Shown one piece after another: positions 7,976 to 17,120 of a DNA stretch of 42,776 nucleotides (within the stretch, counting starts at the first letter, position 1; each line of letters starts with the position of its first letter). Both the position numbers and the translations under genes were made by a program. A model generated the notes under the pieces. The model searched no databases. It saw nothing but the letters and a program-made list of their open reading frames with translations, and was not told the origin of the DNA. Source of the DNA: Bacteroidota bacterium (GTDB taxonomy: Bacteria; Bacteroidota; Bacteroidia; Bacteroidales; Dysgonomonadaceae); assembly GCA_023418255.1 (NCBI GenBank), contig JAEZZZ010000110.1, positions 1-42,776 on the forward strand, read 5' to 3'.

Positions 7976-8287
7976 ATGGCAGACGAAAAACTATCATTGA
8001 CTTTAACTATCGACGGTCGCAAGTATCCATTACGGATTGATCGAGAGCAAGAGGAAATTTTTCGTCGTGCCGCAAAAGAAATAAATACAAAGATCAATCA
8101 ATATAGAGTTACTTATGGAGCTAAAAATTCCAAGTTAACATCGCAAGATTTTATGGCTATGACGGCCATTCAAGCATTGGTCCAAAGTTTATCCCTAAAA
8201 GGTAAAAACGACACGAAACCGTATGAAGACAAGATAGGTCAACTGATTAAAGAGATTGATCTATATCTTGAAAAAAAAGACGAATAA
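7976..8287 (+). CDS. zapA: Cell division protein ZapA
   Basis: This 103-residue protein matches the ZapA family. It has a short N-terminal beta segment (LSLTLTIDGRKYPLRID), then REQEEIFRRAAKEINTKINQ, MAMTAIQALVQSLSL and a C-terminal coiled coil. ZapA binds FtsZ at midcell and promotes filament bundling. It sits between the coiled-coil gene and a structured intergenic region before rny. Its TAA stop overlaps the first base pairs of the stem that begins at 8283. Confidence 0.9.
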   Translation: MADEKLSLTLTIDGRKYPLRIDREQEEIFRRAAKEINTKINQYRVTYGAKNSKLTSQDFMAMTAIQALVQSLSLKGKNDTKPYEDKIGQLIKEIDLYLEKKDE

Positions 8288-8377
8288 AAGGTACACTCTT
8301 TTCTGCGAAAAAGAGTGAAAGCTCGCACCTTTATTGCATTGGGAGCATCCGAATGCAGTATTGTGTGCGTTTTTTTT
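8287..8377 (+). ncRNA. Structured RNA between zapA and rny, 6S-like candidate
   Basis: Several helices can form. A 9-bp perfect hairpin (8294-8302 with 8309-8317) lies inside a longer stem pairing about 8283-8292 with 8327-8335. A second hairpin pairs 8335-8340 with 8352-8357. CGCAC 8324-8328 can pair with GTGCG 8365-8369, which is followed by T8 (8370-8377), a terminator-like end. Alternatively GTACAC 8291-8296 pairs with GTGTGC 8363-8368 to close one long rod with an A/T-rich base, as in 6S RNA. In Proteobacteria the 6S gene ssrS is next to zapA, which is the main reason to suspect the same here. It could instead be an attenuator controlling rny. Confidence 0.4.
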
Positions 8378-8493
8378 ATCGCGACATATTGAGAGTTAAT
8401 TAAAAATAACCGATGTGATTTTCTTTCCTATTCGTTACTTTAGAGAAATGAGCTCGGTGTATTATTCATTTATAAACTATAAACGAAAAAAAT

Positions 8494-10026
8494 ATGGATA
8501 TATTAATAGGAGTTATTATTGGTCTATTGCTGGGAGCTGCCGCTGCATGGTACATTACCGGTAAAATGGCAAATTCGCATGCGCAAAAATTGTTGAACGA
8601 TGCCCAGCAAGATGCCGAAGTGATCAAGAAAAAAGTATTGTTAGAAGCAAAAGAAGAGACGCTCTCGATGAAGGCAGAAGCCGAAAAACAGATTCAAACT
8701 CGCACGTCGAAGATACAAAACACTGAAAATCGACTGAAACAACGCGAAATGGCACTGAATCAGAAACAGGAAGAGTATAACAAGAGAAATAACGAGTTGG
8801 AAGAGTCGCGTCAAAAGATTGAATCTCAGCACGAAATGCTGGAAAAGAAAAGAAGCGAAGTCGAAAGATTGTATCGTACTTCGGTTGAACGTCTCGAAGC
8901 CATATCCGGATTATCGGCCGAAGAAGCAAAAGAACGATTGGTAGAGTCACTAAAAGCCGAAGCCCAAACCGATGCGCAAGCCTATATCAGTGAAATCATG
9001 GACGAGGCGAAAATGACAGCCGGAAAAGAGGCAAAACGTATTGTTGTACAATCTATTCAGCGACTTGCGACAGAAACAGCCATTGAAAATGCAATCACCG
9101 TATTTCATATCGAATCGGATGAAATAAAAGGTCGAATTATAGGTCGTGAAGGACGAAATATCCGCGCATTGGAAGCAGCCACCGGTGTGGAAATTGTTGT
9201 AGATGATACGCCTGAGGCCATCGTGCTTTCGGGTTTTGATCCGGTGCGTCGCGAAATCGCGCGGCTTTCATTGCATCAATTGGTTGCTGACGGACGCATT
9301 CATCCGGCACGCATCGAAGAGGTGGTTTCAAGAGTAAAAAAGCAAATCGAAGAAGAGGTGATTGAGATAGGAAAACGCACCGTAATTGATTTGGGTATTC
9401 ACGGTATGCATCCTGAGTTGGTGCGCTTAATCGGAAAAATGAAATATCGCTCGTCCTATGGACAAAACTTGTTGCAGCATTCACGCGAAACCGCAAACCT
9501 GTGTGCCATCATGGCATCTGAATTGGGATTGAATCCTAAGAAAGCGAAGCGCGCCGGATTGTTGCACGATATTGGAAAAGTGCCCGACGATGAGCCGGAG
9601 CTGCCACACGCCATTTTGGGAATGAAGTTGGCCGAAAAATATAAAGAAAAAGCTGACATTTGCAACGCCATTGGAGCGCATCATGACGAGGTGGAAATGA
9701 CATCACTTATTGCACCTATTGTGCAGGTGTGTGATGCTATTTCGGGAGCGCGTCCCGGAGCGCGTCGAGAAATTGTGGAAGCCTACATAAAACGTCTGAA
9801 TGATTTGGAAAATCTTGCCTTATCCTATCCCGGTGTAGTAAAAACGTATGCCATACAGGCGGGTAGGGAGTTGAGAGTTATTGTTGGCGCCGACAAAATT
9901 GACGATATCAATTCAGAAAAACTTTCGGCAGAAATTGCACGCAAAATCCAAACAGAAATGACCTATCCCGGACAAGTAAAAATAACCGTTATACGCGAAA
10001 CGCGTGCTGTAAGCTATGCGAAGTGA
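8494..10026 (+). CDS. rny: Ribonuclease Y
   Basis: This 510-residue membrane-anchored endoribonuclease initiates mRNA decay. It has an N-terminal transmembrane helix (about residues 2-20), a long Lys/Glu/Gln coiled coil (about 30-170), a KH RNA-binding domain with GRIIGREGRNIR (213-224), and an HD metal-dependent catalytic domain with LLHDIGK (356-362) and AHHDEV (about 395-400). Length and domain order are standard. It is third in the operon after zapA, separated by 206 nt that hold a structured RNA or attenuator. It ends at a strong hairpin. Confidence 0.96.
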   Translation: MDILIGVIIGLLLGAAAAWYITGKMANSHAQKLLNDAQQDAEVIKKKVLLEAKEETLSMKAEAEKQIQTRTSKIQNTENRLKQREMALNQKQEEYNKRNNELEESRQKIESQHEMLEKKRSEVERLYRTSVERLEAISGLSAEEAKERLVESLKAEAQTDAQAYISEIMDEAKMTAGKEAKRIVVQSIQRLATETAIENAITVFHIESDEIKGRIIGREGRNIRALEAATGVEIVVDDTPEAIVLSGFDPVRREIARLSLHQLVADGRIHPARIEEVVSRVKKQIEEEVIEIGKRTVIDLGIHGMHPELVRLIGKMKYRSSYGQNLLQHSRETANLCAIMASELGLNPKKAKRAGLLHDIGKVPDDEPELPHAILGMKLAEKYKEKADICNAIGAHHDEVEMTSLIAPIVQVCDAISGARPGARREIVEAYIKRLNDLENLALSYPGVVKTYAIQAGRELRVIVGADKIDDINSEKLSAEIARKIQTEMTYPGQVKITVIRETRAVSYAK

Positions 10027-10055
10027 CGTCGCTATTAGATGGCTATAAAAGATGG

Positions 10056-10093
10056 AAAAAGGAAAAGAATATAGGATGCTTTTCCTTTTTTTA
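10056..10093. terminator. Terminator after rny, usable in both directions
   Basis: A 12-bp perfect stem pairs 10056-10067 (A5-GGAAAAG) with 10079-10090 (CTTTTCC-T5), with an 11-nt loop and a run of T on the rny side. The opposite strand also ends in T-rich sequence, so it may stop leftward transcription past the S41 peptidase gene. Confidence 0.75.
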
Positions 10094-10203
10094 TCTATCT
10101 CGATTGTCTGTGACTTGCCTTAGTGATACAAAGAGAGCTCTTTTATAATGCAGGGTCTTCGTTCCTTGATAGTGAGCATTTTGTTGCCAAAAGCGACGTG
10201 TTG

Positions 10204-11217
10204 TCATTTCGCTGCCTGATGAATTATTTCCCGTGCTTTCTCTATCAACGTATCTCTGTTTTCATTCACATCACTATCTAAGAGCCGGATGTGAATATCC
10301 GGTTCGATGCCAAACTCAATATGCTGTTTCTCAGCATTGAGCATGGGGGATGCAGAGAAGCGGATACGCCATCCATTTGGAAGCTCCGACGAGAAAGGAA
10401 GTCCACTGCCGCCGCCTGTCTTATCGCCTACAATGGTTGCTTGCGGCGCATATTTCATGATATTTGCAAATTCGTTAGTGGCACTGTAAGAGCTACGGTT
10501 GGTAAGAACAACCACTTTCTTCTTAAATATTTTTCGTTGTGAACTTTTTATATATCGTGGATATGGGCGCGAGAAATCGTTGTGTCCCTTCCCGGTTTTG
10601 TGTAAAATATATCCAATCAATGTACGTTCGGTAAAAAAACGGGATGCGATACGATCGGCATTGGTGAGGTTTCCTCCCCCATTATTGCGTATATCCAGAA
10701 TGATGCCGTGGCATTTTTCCATCCTGCGGATGATTTCATCTAGATTTGCTTGTTCCACATTGTTGGAAAAGCTTCCGTAATAGATATATCCCACATTGTC
10801 AGTCAATATCTTATAGCGCATGCCTCCGGCAATGGCATAGTCTGTGCCAAGATATTTTTTTATGATACTCCAATCAAAATTAGCGGGAAAATCTTCATGC
10901 CACTTCCAATAACGTGTCATATCGTGTGGTGCCACAAGGTTTACGTGTCCATCTTTAAGCTCCGCTAACATTTCGCCCATCAGCATGAAAAGCTCATCGT
11001 TGGTCATCGATGCCGATACGCGCGGATAGTAAGCGTTGTAAACTGAATCCCAATCAATTTTTTTATAGCTGAAAAAGCAATAATGTTGATCCAATATATT
11101 CCATAGTGCCTTAAAATTCCCTTCGGGATTGTCGGCATAGTGTGGAACGCCGTCGTGACACCGTGGTACGGTAATTACGACAGATAGAATAAGCACAATT
11201 TGGATAAATCTTTTCAT
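10204..11217 (-). CDS. S41 family peptidase (tail-specific protease type), exported
   Basis: This 337-residue protein has an N-terminal signal (KRFIQIVLILSVVITVPRC), probably a lipoprotein with Cys20. The S41 core follows. GIILDIRNNGGGNLTNADRI (about residues 170-190) is the conserved IRxNGGG strand-turn, VVVLTNRSSYSATNEFANIM carries the catalytic Ser, and GDKTGGGSG is the loop with the usual catalytic-lysine-region glycines. No PDZ domain is obvious between the N-terminal helical part and the core, unlike CtpA. The gene starts 4 nt after the GH25 lysozyme stop, so the two are cotranscribed, which suggests a shared cell-envelope role. Confidence 0.85.
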   Translation of the reverse strand: MKRFIQIVLILSVVITVPRCHDGVPHYADNPEGNFKALWNILDQHYCFFSYKKIDWDSVYNAYYPRVSASMTNDELFMLMGEMLAELKDGHVNLVAPHDMTRYWKWHEDFPANFDWSIIKKYLGTDYAIAGGMRYKILTDNVGYIYYGSFSNNVEQANLDEIIRRMEKCHGIILDIRNNGGGNLTNADRIASRFFTERTLIGYILHKTGKGHNDFSRPYPRYIKSSQRKIFKKKVVVLTNRSSYSATNEFANIMKYAPQATIVGDKTGGGSGLPFSSELPNGWRIRFSASPMLNAEKQHIEFGIEPDIHIRLLDSDVNENRDTLIEKAREIIHQAAK

Positions 11218-11221
11218 AACG

Positions 11222-12028
11222 TCAAGGGATTAAAAGATGTTGAAAATCCATGAATGAGTACCGAAAATAGTTTAAATCTACATTGCCGCCTATGCCTGCC
11301 AGCTGTCCGGTGTGCGAAAACTGCCATATTATCCAGCGGTTGTCGGCAAGGTGCGGTTCATTATGCAAGTCGCAGATCCACAACGGATTATTCGAAAAGT
11401 TGTCTTTTATATAGAGTCGATAGCACTCTTTGTTGGTGTAGATAATCGGAGGCACGTTGAAATGTTCAAGCAACCTGTTTTCTAATCGTTTAAGTTCATT
11501 TATCATGCTCGCGTAGGCATCTTTATTGCCGCAAAATTTGTTCGTAAAAGAGTGTTCCACATCAATTGCCGGACGCACATCACCGGACACTATTTCAGAA
11601 GAATGAATAAAATGTTTTGCCTGTTCCTCACCATCCAATCCGAATGTGTAAAAATGATAGGTTCCCACTTTTAGTCCTGCCTCTTTCGCCAAGCGATAAT
11701 GTTCAGAATAGGCGCTATCGTTGTGGTCGATGCCTTCGGTTGATTTCATAAAGACAAAATAGATATTGCTTTCGCGCAGCCGATTCCAATCGAAGATGAT
11801 GTTGTGACGTGACACATCAATGCCTCTGACTACATATTTTTCCGAAAAGAGATTGTCGTCAAACGAATGAAACACCCTTTTATCAACAAAATAGACAATG
11901 CCCAAAACAATCAGAGATAAAAAGCAGATAAACAAAACGATTGCTACCGGAATCAGTTTTTTATTTTTTCTCTTTTTCTTTCGTGATTTCCGTTTTGCGC
12001 CCGTTTTCCGATCTTTCTTTTTGCTCAT
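11222..12028 (-). CDS. Membrane-anchored GH25 lysozyme-like muramidase
   Basis: This 268-residue protein starts with a very basic 25-residue segment (many Lys/Arg), then one transmembrane helix (LIPVAIVLFICFLSLIVLGI) and a periplasmic GH25 domain. Family motifs are VRGIDVSRHN (catalytic-site Asp), FVFMKSTEGIDHND and the DVEH motif in RPAIDVEHSFTN. GH25 enzymes cleave the MurNAc-GlcNAc bond of peptidoglycan. It lies 30 nt after rpiB and 4 nt before the S41 peptidase gene, in a leftward unit that starts at tkt. The family is clear; physiological use is inferred. Confidence 0.88.
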   Translation of the reverse strand: MSKKKDRKTGAKRKSRKKKRKNKKLIPVAIVLFICFLSLIVLGIVYFVDKRVFHSFDDNLFSEKYVVRGIDVSRHNIIFDWNRLRESNIYFVFMKSTEGIDHNDSAYSEHYRLAKEAGLKVGTYHFYTFGLDGEEQAKHFIHSSEIVSGDVRPAIDVEHSFTNKFCGNKDAYASMINELKRLENRLLEHFNVPPIIYTNKECYRLYIKDNFSNNPLWICDLHNEPHLADNRWIIWQFSHTGQLAGIGGNVDLNYFRYSFMDFQHLLIP

Positions 12029-12058
12029 TGTGCTGTTTTCATCTCTTCGTAACCACCG

Positions 12059-12514
12059 CTATTGGCAGGAAATTTTCTTTATCCTTCGTTCATGGCGCCC
12101 ACCTTCGAAAGGTGTGTTGAGAAATGTAACAAGGAGCTCATAAATCTCCTCCTCTGATAGCAATCTTCCGGGAAGTGCCAAGATATTGGCATCGTTGTGT
12201 GCACGGGCATAAAAGGCAACCTCTTCGTTCCAACAAAGTGCCGAGCGTATGCCTTGATGCTTGTTAAGTGTCATGTTGATGCCATTTCCAGTGCCACAAA
12301 TGGCAATGCCCGGATAGCATTCTCCCTTCTCAACGGCTTGGGCGAGTGGGTGCGCATAATCGGGATAATCGGTGCTTTCTTCCGAACAGGTTCCAAAATC
12401 TTTGTAAGGGATTCCTTTCTCTTCAAGGATTTTTATGATATATTGTTTTGCCGGATAGCCGGCGTGATCGGAAGCTAATCCAATCGGTTTTACGGTATGC
12501 TCAAATAGTGACAT
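12059..12514 (-). CDS. rpiB: Ribose-5-phosphate isomerase B
   Basis: This 151-residue cytosolic enzyme interconverts ribose-5-P and ribulose-5-P in the pentose phosphate pathway. Motifs are GLASDHAGYPAKQYI (Asp-His active site), GTCSEESTDYPDYA and GIAICGTGNGINM with the catalytic Cys, then NKHQGIRSALCWNEEVA. It follows tkt by 33 nt on the same strand, a pairing that fits the non-oxidative branch. Confidence 0.95.
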   Translation of the reverse strand: MSLFEHTVKPIGLASDHAGYPAKQYIIKILEEKGIPYKDFGTCSEESTDYPDYAHPLAQAVEKGECYPGIAICGTGNGINMTLNKHQGIRSALCWNEEVAFYARAHNDANILALPGRLLSEEEIYELLVTFLNTPFEGGRHERRIKKISCQ

Positions 12515-12547
12515 CGAAGTTGTTTTTATTGGTGAATGGATGCTTGT

Positions 12548-14581
12548 TTATGCGTTTTGTATCATTTTCTTTACCTGTTCGTACACATTTTTGCCGGTAT
12601 AACCCAGTTTTTCGTCCAGCACTTTGTATGGCGCCGAAAATCCGAACGAGTTCATGCCTTGGATGGTGCCGTTTTTACCTACCAAACCTTCGAGGGTTAC
12701 GGGCAATCCTGCCGTCAATCCAAAAATGGGCTTGTTATCAGGCAGCAATTGTTGTTGATACGTTTGCTCTTGGCTGCGGAAAAGTCCTTCGGATGGAACG
12801 GATACAATGCGTGTTTTTATGCCATCGGCGTGCAACAACTCCGCGCCTTCTATCAATGTGGAAACTTCGGATCCGGAAGCAAGAAGAATCACATCGAAGT
12901 TTTCATCTTCTTGCACAATATAAGCCCCTTTTTGCGTTTGCAAAGCCTCTTTATATCGGTCGCCTTTTGATGGCAAGTTCTTAATGTTTTGTCGCGACAA
13001 AATCAAGCCCGTAGGCGTTTTGCTGTTTTCTATCGCCATCTTCCACGCGACGGTTGTCTCGTGTACATCTGCCGGACGCAAAACGAGCATTGCGTTGTCT
13101 CCACTATGGTTTTGCAATTTTTCCATCAGTCGGATTTGTGCTTCTTGCTCCACCGGTTGGTGTGTCGGTCCATCTTCTCCAACGCGGAACGCGTCGTGCG
13201 TCCAGATGAAAATAACGGGAATTTCCATCAATGCCGCCACGCGGATGGCGGGTTTCATATAGTCAGAAAAAACGAAGAATGTTCCACAAGCAGGAATGAT
13301 TCCTCCATGAAGGCTCATACCAATGCAGAGGCACGCCATAGTGAATTCTGAAACGCCGGCTTGGAGGAAAGCTCCTGAAAAATCGTTTTTCTCCAATGCT
13401 TTGGTCTTCTTTAAAAAGCCATCCGTTTTGTCCGAATTGGATAGGTCGGCAGAAGCGACCACCATATTTTCTACCTTTTCGGCCAATACGCCAAGTACCG
13501 TTGCGGAGGCTGCTCGTGTAGCCACGTCGGCTTTTTGTTCGATATGTGCCCAGTCGATTTGAGGTAGTTCGCCGGCAAACCATTTTCTTTTTTTTTCGGC
13601 AAGATGTGGATGGGCTTTTGCCCATTGATCTTCTTTCTTCTTTTTTGCTGCCACGATGTCGCGCAACTCTTTTTCTCTTTTTTTATAGAGGTTTTTCGAT
13701 TCATCAAAAATGGCAAATGGATTGTCTGGATTTCCGCCCAGTTTAAGAATCGTTTTGGCAGTATCGCCTCCGGCAGCACTGAGAGGTTGTCCGTGTGTAG
13801 ATACTTGATTTTCAAAAGAAGAACCATCGGGGGCAATAGCCCCCAATCCCATGATGGTGTTTCCAATGATAAGGGTGGGTTTTTCTTTTTCCTGCTTTGC
13901 CGATGTGAGCGCGGCACGAATTTCGTCAATATCGTTGCCATTGATGGAAAGCACGTTCCAATTCCAGGCCTCATATTTCTTTTTTACATCTTCGCTGCTA
14001 ACCACGTCGGTAGTGGTCGAAAGTTGGATTGTATTGGCATCGTAAAACATGATAAGATTATTTAATCCCAAATGTCCGGCAATGCGCCCTACGCCTTGTG
14101 ATATTTCTTCTTGAATGCCACCGTCAGAAATAAACGCATATATAGTGTGATCCATTGTGTCGCCCAATCGGTGCTGAAGCACTTTGGCTGCAATGGCGCT
14201 TCCGGCAGCATAAGCATGTCCCTGTCCCAGCGGCCCCGAAGTGTTCTCGATACCTCTTTCTACATCGCGCTCCGGATGTCCCGGGCAGGGACTTTCCCAT
14301 TGACGAAACGCTTTTAATTCGTCGATTGTGAATTTTCCGGTCAAGCAGAGTGTCGAATAAAGCATTGGTGACATGTGTCCCGGATCGAGATAGAATCGGT
14401 CACGATTTTCCCAATGTGGATTATCGGGATCATATTCCAAAAATTCAGAGAACAGAACGTTGATAAAGTCGGCTCCGCCCATGGCTCCACCCGGATGTCC
14501 TGATTTTGCTTTTTCTACCATTGCCAAGGATAATATTCGAATGTTATCGGCTGATTTTTTGAGTAATGCGTTATCGTTCAT
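12548..14581 (-). CDS. tkt: Transketolase
   Basis: This 677-residue thiamine-diphosphate enzyme transfers two-carbon ketol units between pentose and hexose phosphates. Visible features are the N-terminal AKSGHPGGAMGGADF, the ThDP/metal segment SDGGIQEEISQG to GLNNLIMFYDAN, the pyrimidine-domain ThDP contact in AACGTF-like VFSDYMKPAIR, and HDAFRVGEDGPTHQPVEQ in the substrate channel. The length is standard. It is the first gene of the leftward unit tkt-rpiB-GH25-S41 and is preceded by a good promoter at 14669-14703. Confidence 0.95.
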   Translation of the reverse strand: MNDNALLKKSADNIRILSLAMVEKAKSGHPGGAMGGADFINVLFSEFLEYDPDNPHWENRDRFYLDPGHMSPMLYSTLCLTGKFTIDELKAFRQWESPCPGHPERDVERGIENTSGPLGQGHAYAAGSAIAAKVLQHRLGDTMDHTIYAFISDGGIQEEISQGVGRIAGHLGLNNLIMFYDANTIQLSTTTDVVSSEDVKKKYEAWNWNVLSINGNDIDEIRAALTSAKQEKEKPTLIIGNTIMGLGAIAPDGSSFENQVSTHGQPLSAAGGDTAKTILKLGGNPDNPFAIFDESKNLYKKREKELRDIVAAKKKKEDQWAKAHPHLAEKKRKWFAGELPQIDWAHIEQKADVATRAASATVLGVLAEKVENMVVASADLSNSDKTDGFLKKTKALEKNDFSGAFLQAGVSEFTMACLCIGMSLHGGIIPACGTFFVFSDYMKPAIRVAALMEIPVIFIWTHDAFRVGEDGPTHQPVEQEAQIRLMEKLQNHSGDNAMLVLRPADVHETTVAWKMAIENSKTPTGLILSRQNIKNLPSKGDRYKEALQTQKGAYIVQEDENFDVILLASGSEVSTLIEGAELLHADGIKTRIVSVPSEGLFRSQEQTYQQQLLPDNKPIFGLTAGLPVTLEGLVGKNGTIQGMNSFGFSAPYKVLDEKLGYTGKNVYEQVKKMIQNA

Positions 14582-14668
14582 AAGGTTTGTGTGTGTTGTA
14601 TATTCGATTGATTATTATTGTTTGCTTTTATGTTTATGTTTTTTGATAATATATTCTATGATGTACGA

Positions 14669-14703
14669 CAAAGATACGCTTTTTCGTTCGTAGAAAAAAC
14701 AAA
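14669..14703 (-). promoter_or_regulatory. Candidate promoter of the tkt-rpiB unit
   Basis: On the minus strand a TTTG (14700-14703) is followed 23 nt later by TATCTTTG (14669-14676), a perfect -7 box. The spacing is slightly longer than the usual 19-21 nt. It implies a leader of roughly 80 nt before ATG 14581. Confidence 0.55.
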
Positions 14704-14849
14704 CCACAAAAAAAGATGGCGATGTTCTTTGGAATTTGTATTTTTATGGTTTGAAAAAAGTGTTGTTTGTTAATAAAGCAGATGTGTTCATGCTTGTGTG
14801 ATATTGTTTTTTTTGAATAAATCATTAACGTAAATTAGTGAAAAGAGCT

Positions 14850-15605
14850 ATGGCCCTTAGTAGAAATAGGATAAAGTATATTCAATCATTAAAAAGTAAA
14901 AAACAGCGCGATATACACGGTACATTCGTAGCCGAAGGGATGAAGCTGGTGACAGATTTGCTTAGCACTTGTCGATGCCAATTCCTTGTCGGATTGCCCG
15001 ATGTGATTGATTCCTTTGGAAAATGTCCGCGAGTCGAGAGCATTATTAAAGTGGATGAGGCGGATTTGAAAAAAGCCTCATTGCTGAACACGCCACCTCA
15101 TATTGTGGGTGTGTTTTATCAGCCTGAACATACGTATGATTTGTCTGGTTTGAAGAGTGAATTGTCCCTTGCGTTGGATGCAATTCAGGACCCGGGGAAT
15201 ATGGGTACGATCATTCGTTTGGCTGATTGGTTTGGGATAACGCGCGTTTTTTGCTCTCGCGATACCAACGATATTTATAATCCCAAAACCGTGCAAGCAA
15301 CCATGGGTGCTATCGCGCGTGTGGAGGTGCACTATGTCGATTTGGAAGATTTTTTGGGAAGCCAACTCAACATACCTATTTATGGAACGTTCCTTGATGG
15401 AAAATCAATATATGATGAGCCTTTGTCTTCAAACGGAATCATCGTTATGGGTAATGAAGGAAAAGGAATTCGTCACGAGTTGGAAACGCTCATTACGAGG
15501 CGATTGTTTATCCCCTCATACCCTCCGGAAAATAGAACAAGCGAATCTTTAAATGTGGCAATGGCAACAGCGATTGTGTGTTCCGAATTTAGGCGGCGAA
15601 AGTAA
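14850..15605 (+). CDS. TrmH/SpoU-family RNA 2'-O-methyltransferase
   Basis: This 251-residue protein from ATG 14850 has an N-terminal substrate-binding domain (LSRNRIKYIQSLKSKKQRD, FVAEGMKLVTDLL) and a SPOUT knot domain. The knot domain has the three family motifs: DAIQDPGNMGTIIRLADWFG (N-x-G-x-x-R), IIVMGNEGKGI, and SESLNVAMATAI at the C-terminal knot. It transfers a methyl group from SAM to a ribose 2'-OH in rRNA or tRNA. A GTG four codons upstream (14838) is possible, but family members begin near the LSxxxIKYIxSL segment, so ATG is chosen. The target nucleotide cannot be read from the sequence. Confidence 0.88.
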   Translation: MALSRNRIKYIQSLKSKKQRDIHGTFVAEGMKLVTDLLSTCRCQFLVGLPDVIDSFGKCPRVESIIKVDEADLKKASLLNTPPHIVGVFYQPEHTYDLSGLKSELSLALDAIQDPGNMGTIIRLADWFGITRVFCSRDTNDIYNPKTVQATMGAIARVEVHYVDLEDFLGSQLNIPIYGTFLDGKSIYDEPLSSNGIIVMGNEGKGIRHELETLITRRLFIPSYPPENRTSESLNVAMATAIVCSEFRRRK

Positions 15606-15687
15606 GAGGTTGTTCTTATTGATATTTTATAAAAGTAAAAACCACCTTATAACTATAACTGTTGGCTTATACAAAATATTCTATCCG

Positions 15688-17097
15688 TCAACCAATCAGC
15701 AAGAATGTGGCAACACCGGCAAGATAGCCAATCAACGCCAATGGCGTAAAACGTTTGAAATAATACATAAATCCGATTTTCTCCATACCCATCACCGTTA
15801 CACCCGTTGCCGAACCAATGATAAGAAGGCTGCCCCCCGTAACGCCACAATAGGCGAGGAAAGTCCAAAAACTGCCATCGGTAACAAAATAGTGCAACGA
15901 CGGATCTGCCGCCACTGCCGCACCGTTTGCCAAAGGATACATGCCAATCGTGGCAGCAACAAGCGCCACATTATCCAACACTGACGATGCTCCACCAATC
16001 ACGGTGCTTATCAAGAGCGGCTCTTTGAGTTTTGAAGATAAGAAATCGGCAAATTGTGCCAGTTGTCCCCCTGTTTCCAATGCGGCGACTGTCATTAAAA
16101 TGCCTAAAAAGAAAAAAATCGTGGGTATATCAATGGAATGAGATAGTTCCGAAATGGTCAATTTATTTGAATCTCTAATATCGTGGATGCGCCAGTACAT
16201 CAAATCTGTATATCCCCACAAAAGCACTAAGCCTAACATCACGCACAGAAAAGCCGGAAGCCCTGTAAGGGTTTGAAAAACAGGTACGAGTGCAAGAGAT
16301 AAAATCCCAATAATAAGGATAATTCTTCTTGATTGCAGAGGGATATGCGAGATATATTCATCATCGCGCGTTATTTCGCTATTTTGTCTCAAAACGGCAT
16401 CTCTTTTGAACAGCCAAAAGTGCGCAATAATAAGAGGAACCAGTAAATTCATGAGTGCCGGCAGGATAAGATGTGTAATTTGATGTAGTGGCGTGATGTT
16501 TCCTCCGGTCCATAATAGCAGCGTTGTAACATCGCCGATAGGCGACCAAGAGCCCCCGGCATTGGCTGCAATTACAATCATGCAGGCATATTTCATGCGG
16601 TCGGTTTTGTCAGGCACCAATTTGCGCAGAATAGTTATCAGAAGAATGGCGGCAGCCAAATTGTCCAGCAGTACTGAAAAAAAGAACGATGCAAAACTCA
16701 TGTTCCACAGCAAACGACGTTTGTTTGATGTTTTTAGATAGGGGGTGATTACACGGAATCCGCCATGTTTATCCACAATACGCACAATAAGCATCGTACA
16801 CATCACGAAAAAAAGTGTTTGCGACACATCTCCTAAATTTGGTATAACTGCCTCGTTCTTAATGTAATCAGCGATGTGTTTTTTTGTTGTTTGTTTGGGA
16901 ATATTGGTTCGTTCAATGAAGGAGTTGAATTCGGGGTTTTCTTTTTGAACCAGAATATAGTGTGCATCCGATGCCAGCATTACCCACAGAGCAATGCACA
17001 TGAATAGGGCAATGGCCGATTTGTTGATTTTTATTTTGTCTTCTAACGCAATGGCTATGATTCCAAGTCCAAAAACAATTGGCATTAAAACATACAT
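15688..17097 (-). CDS. nhaD: NhaD-type Na+/H+ antiporter
   Basis: This 469-residue inner-membrane protein has about 12 hydrophobic segments and the NhaD signature regions. They include FSVLLDNLAAAILLITILRK, ANAGGSWSPIGDVTTLLLW with conserved Gly/Asp, GGASSVLDNVALVAATIGMY and a C-terminal GGSLLIIGSATGVTVMG. It exchanges Na+ (or Li+) for H+. It begins 23 nt after nfo in the same leftward unit, but the two functions are not obviously linked. Confidence 0.92.
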   Translation of the reverse strand: MYVLMPIVFGLGIIAIALEDKIKINKSAIALFMCIALWVMLASDAHYILVQKENPEFNSFIERTNIPKQTTKKHIADYIKNEAVIPNLGDVSQTLFFVMCTMLIVRIVDKHGGFRVITPYLKTSNKRRLLWNMSFASFFFSVLLDNLAAAILLITILRKLVPDKTDRMKYACMIVIAANAGGSWSPIGDVTTLLLWTGGNITPLHQITHLILPALMNLLVPLIIAHFWLFKRDAVLRQNSEITRDDEYISHIPLQSRRIILIIGILSLALVPVFQTLTGLPAFLCVMLGLVLLWGYTDLMYWRIHDIRDSNKLTISELSHSIDIPTIFFFLGILMTVAALETGGQLAQFADFLSSKLKEPLLISTVIGGASSVLDNVALVAATIGMYPLANGAAVAADPSLHYFVTDGSFWTFLAYCGVTGGSLLIIGSATGVTVMGMEKIGFMYYFKRFTPLALIGYLAGVATFLLIG

Positions 17098-17120
17098 CTT
17101 CGTGCGTTTTTAATTTTTTG

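Noticed and set aside
13471..13974. 167-residue ORF within the transketolase gene in another frame
   Set aside because: It is a frame shadow of a conserved enzyme.
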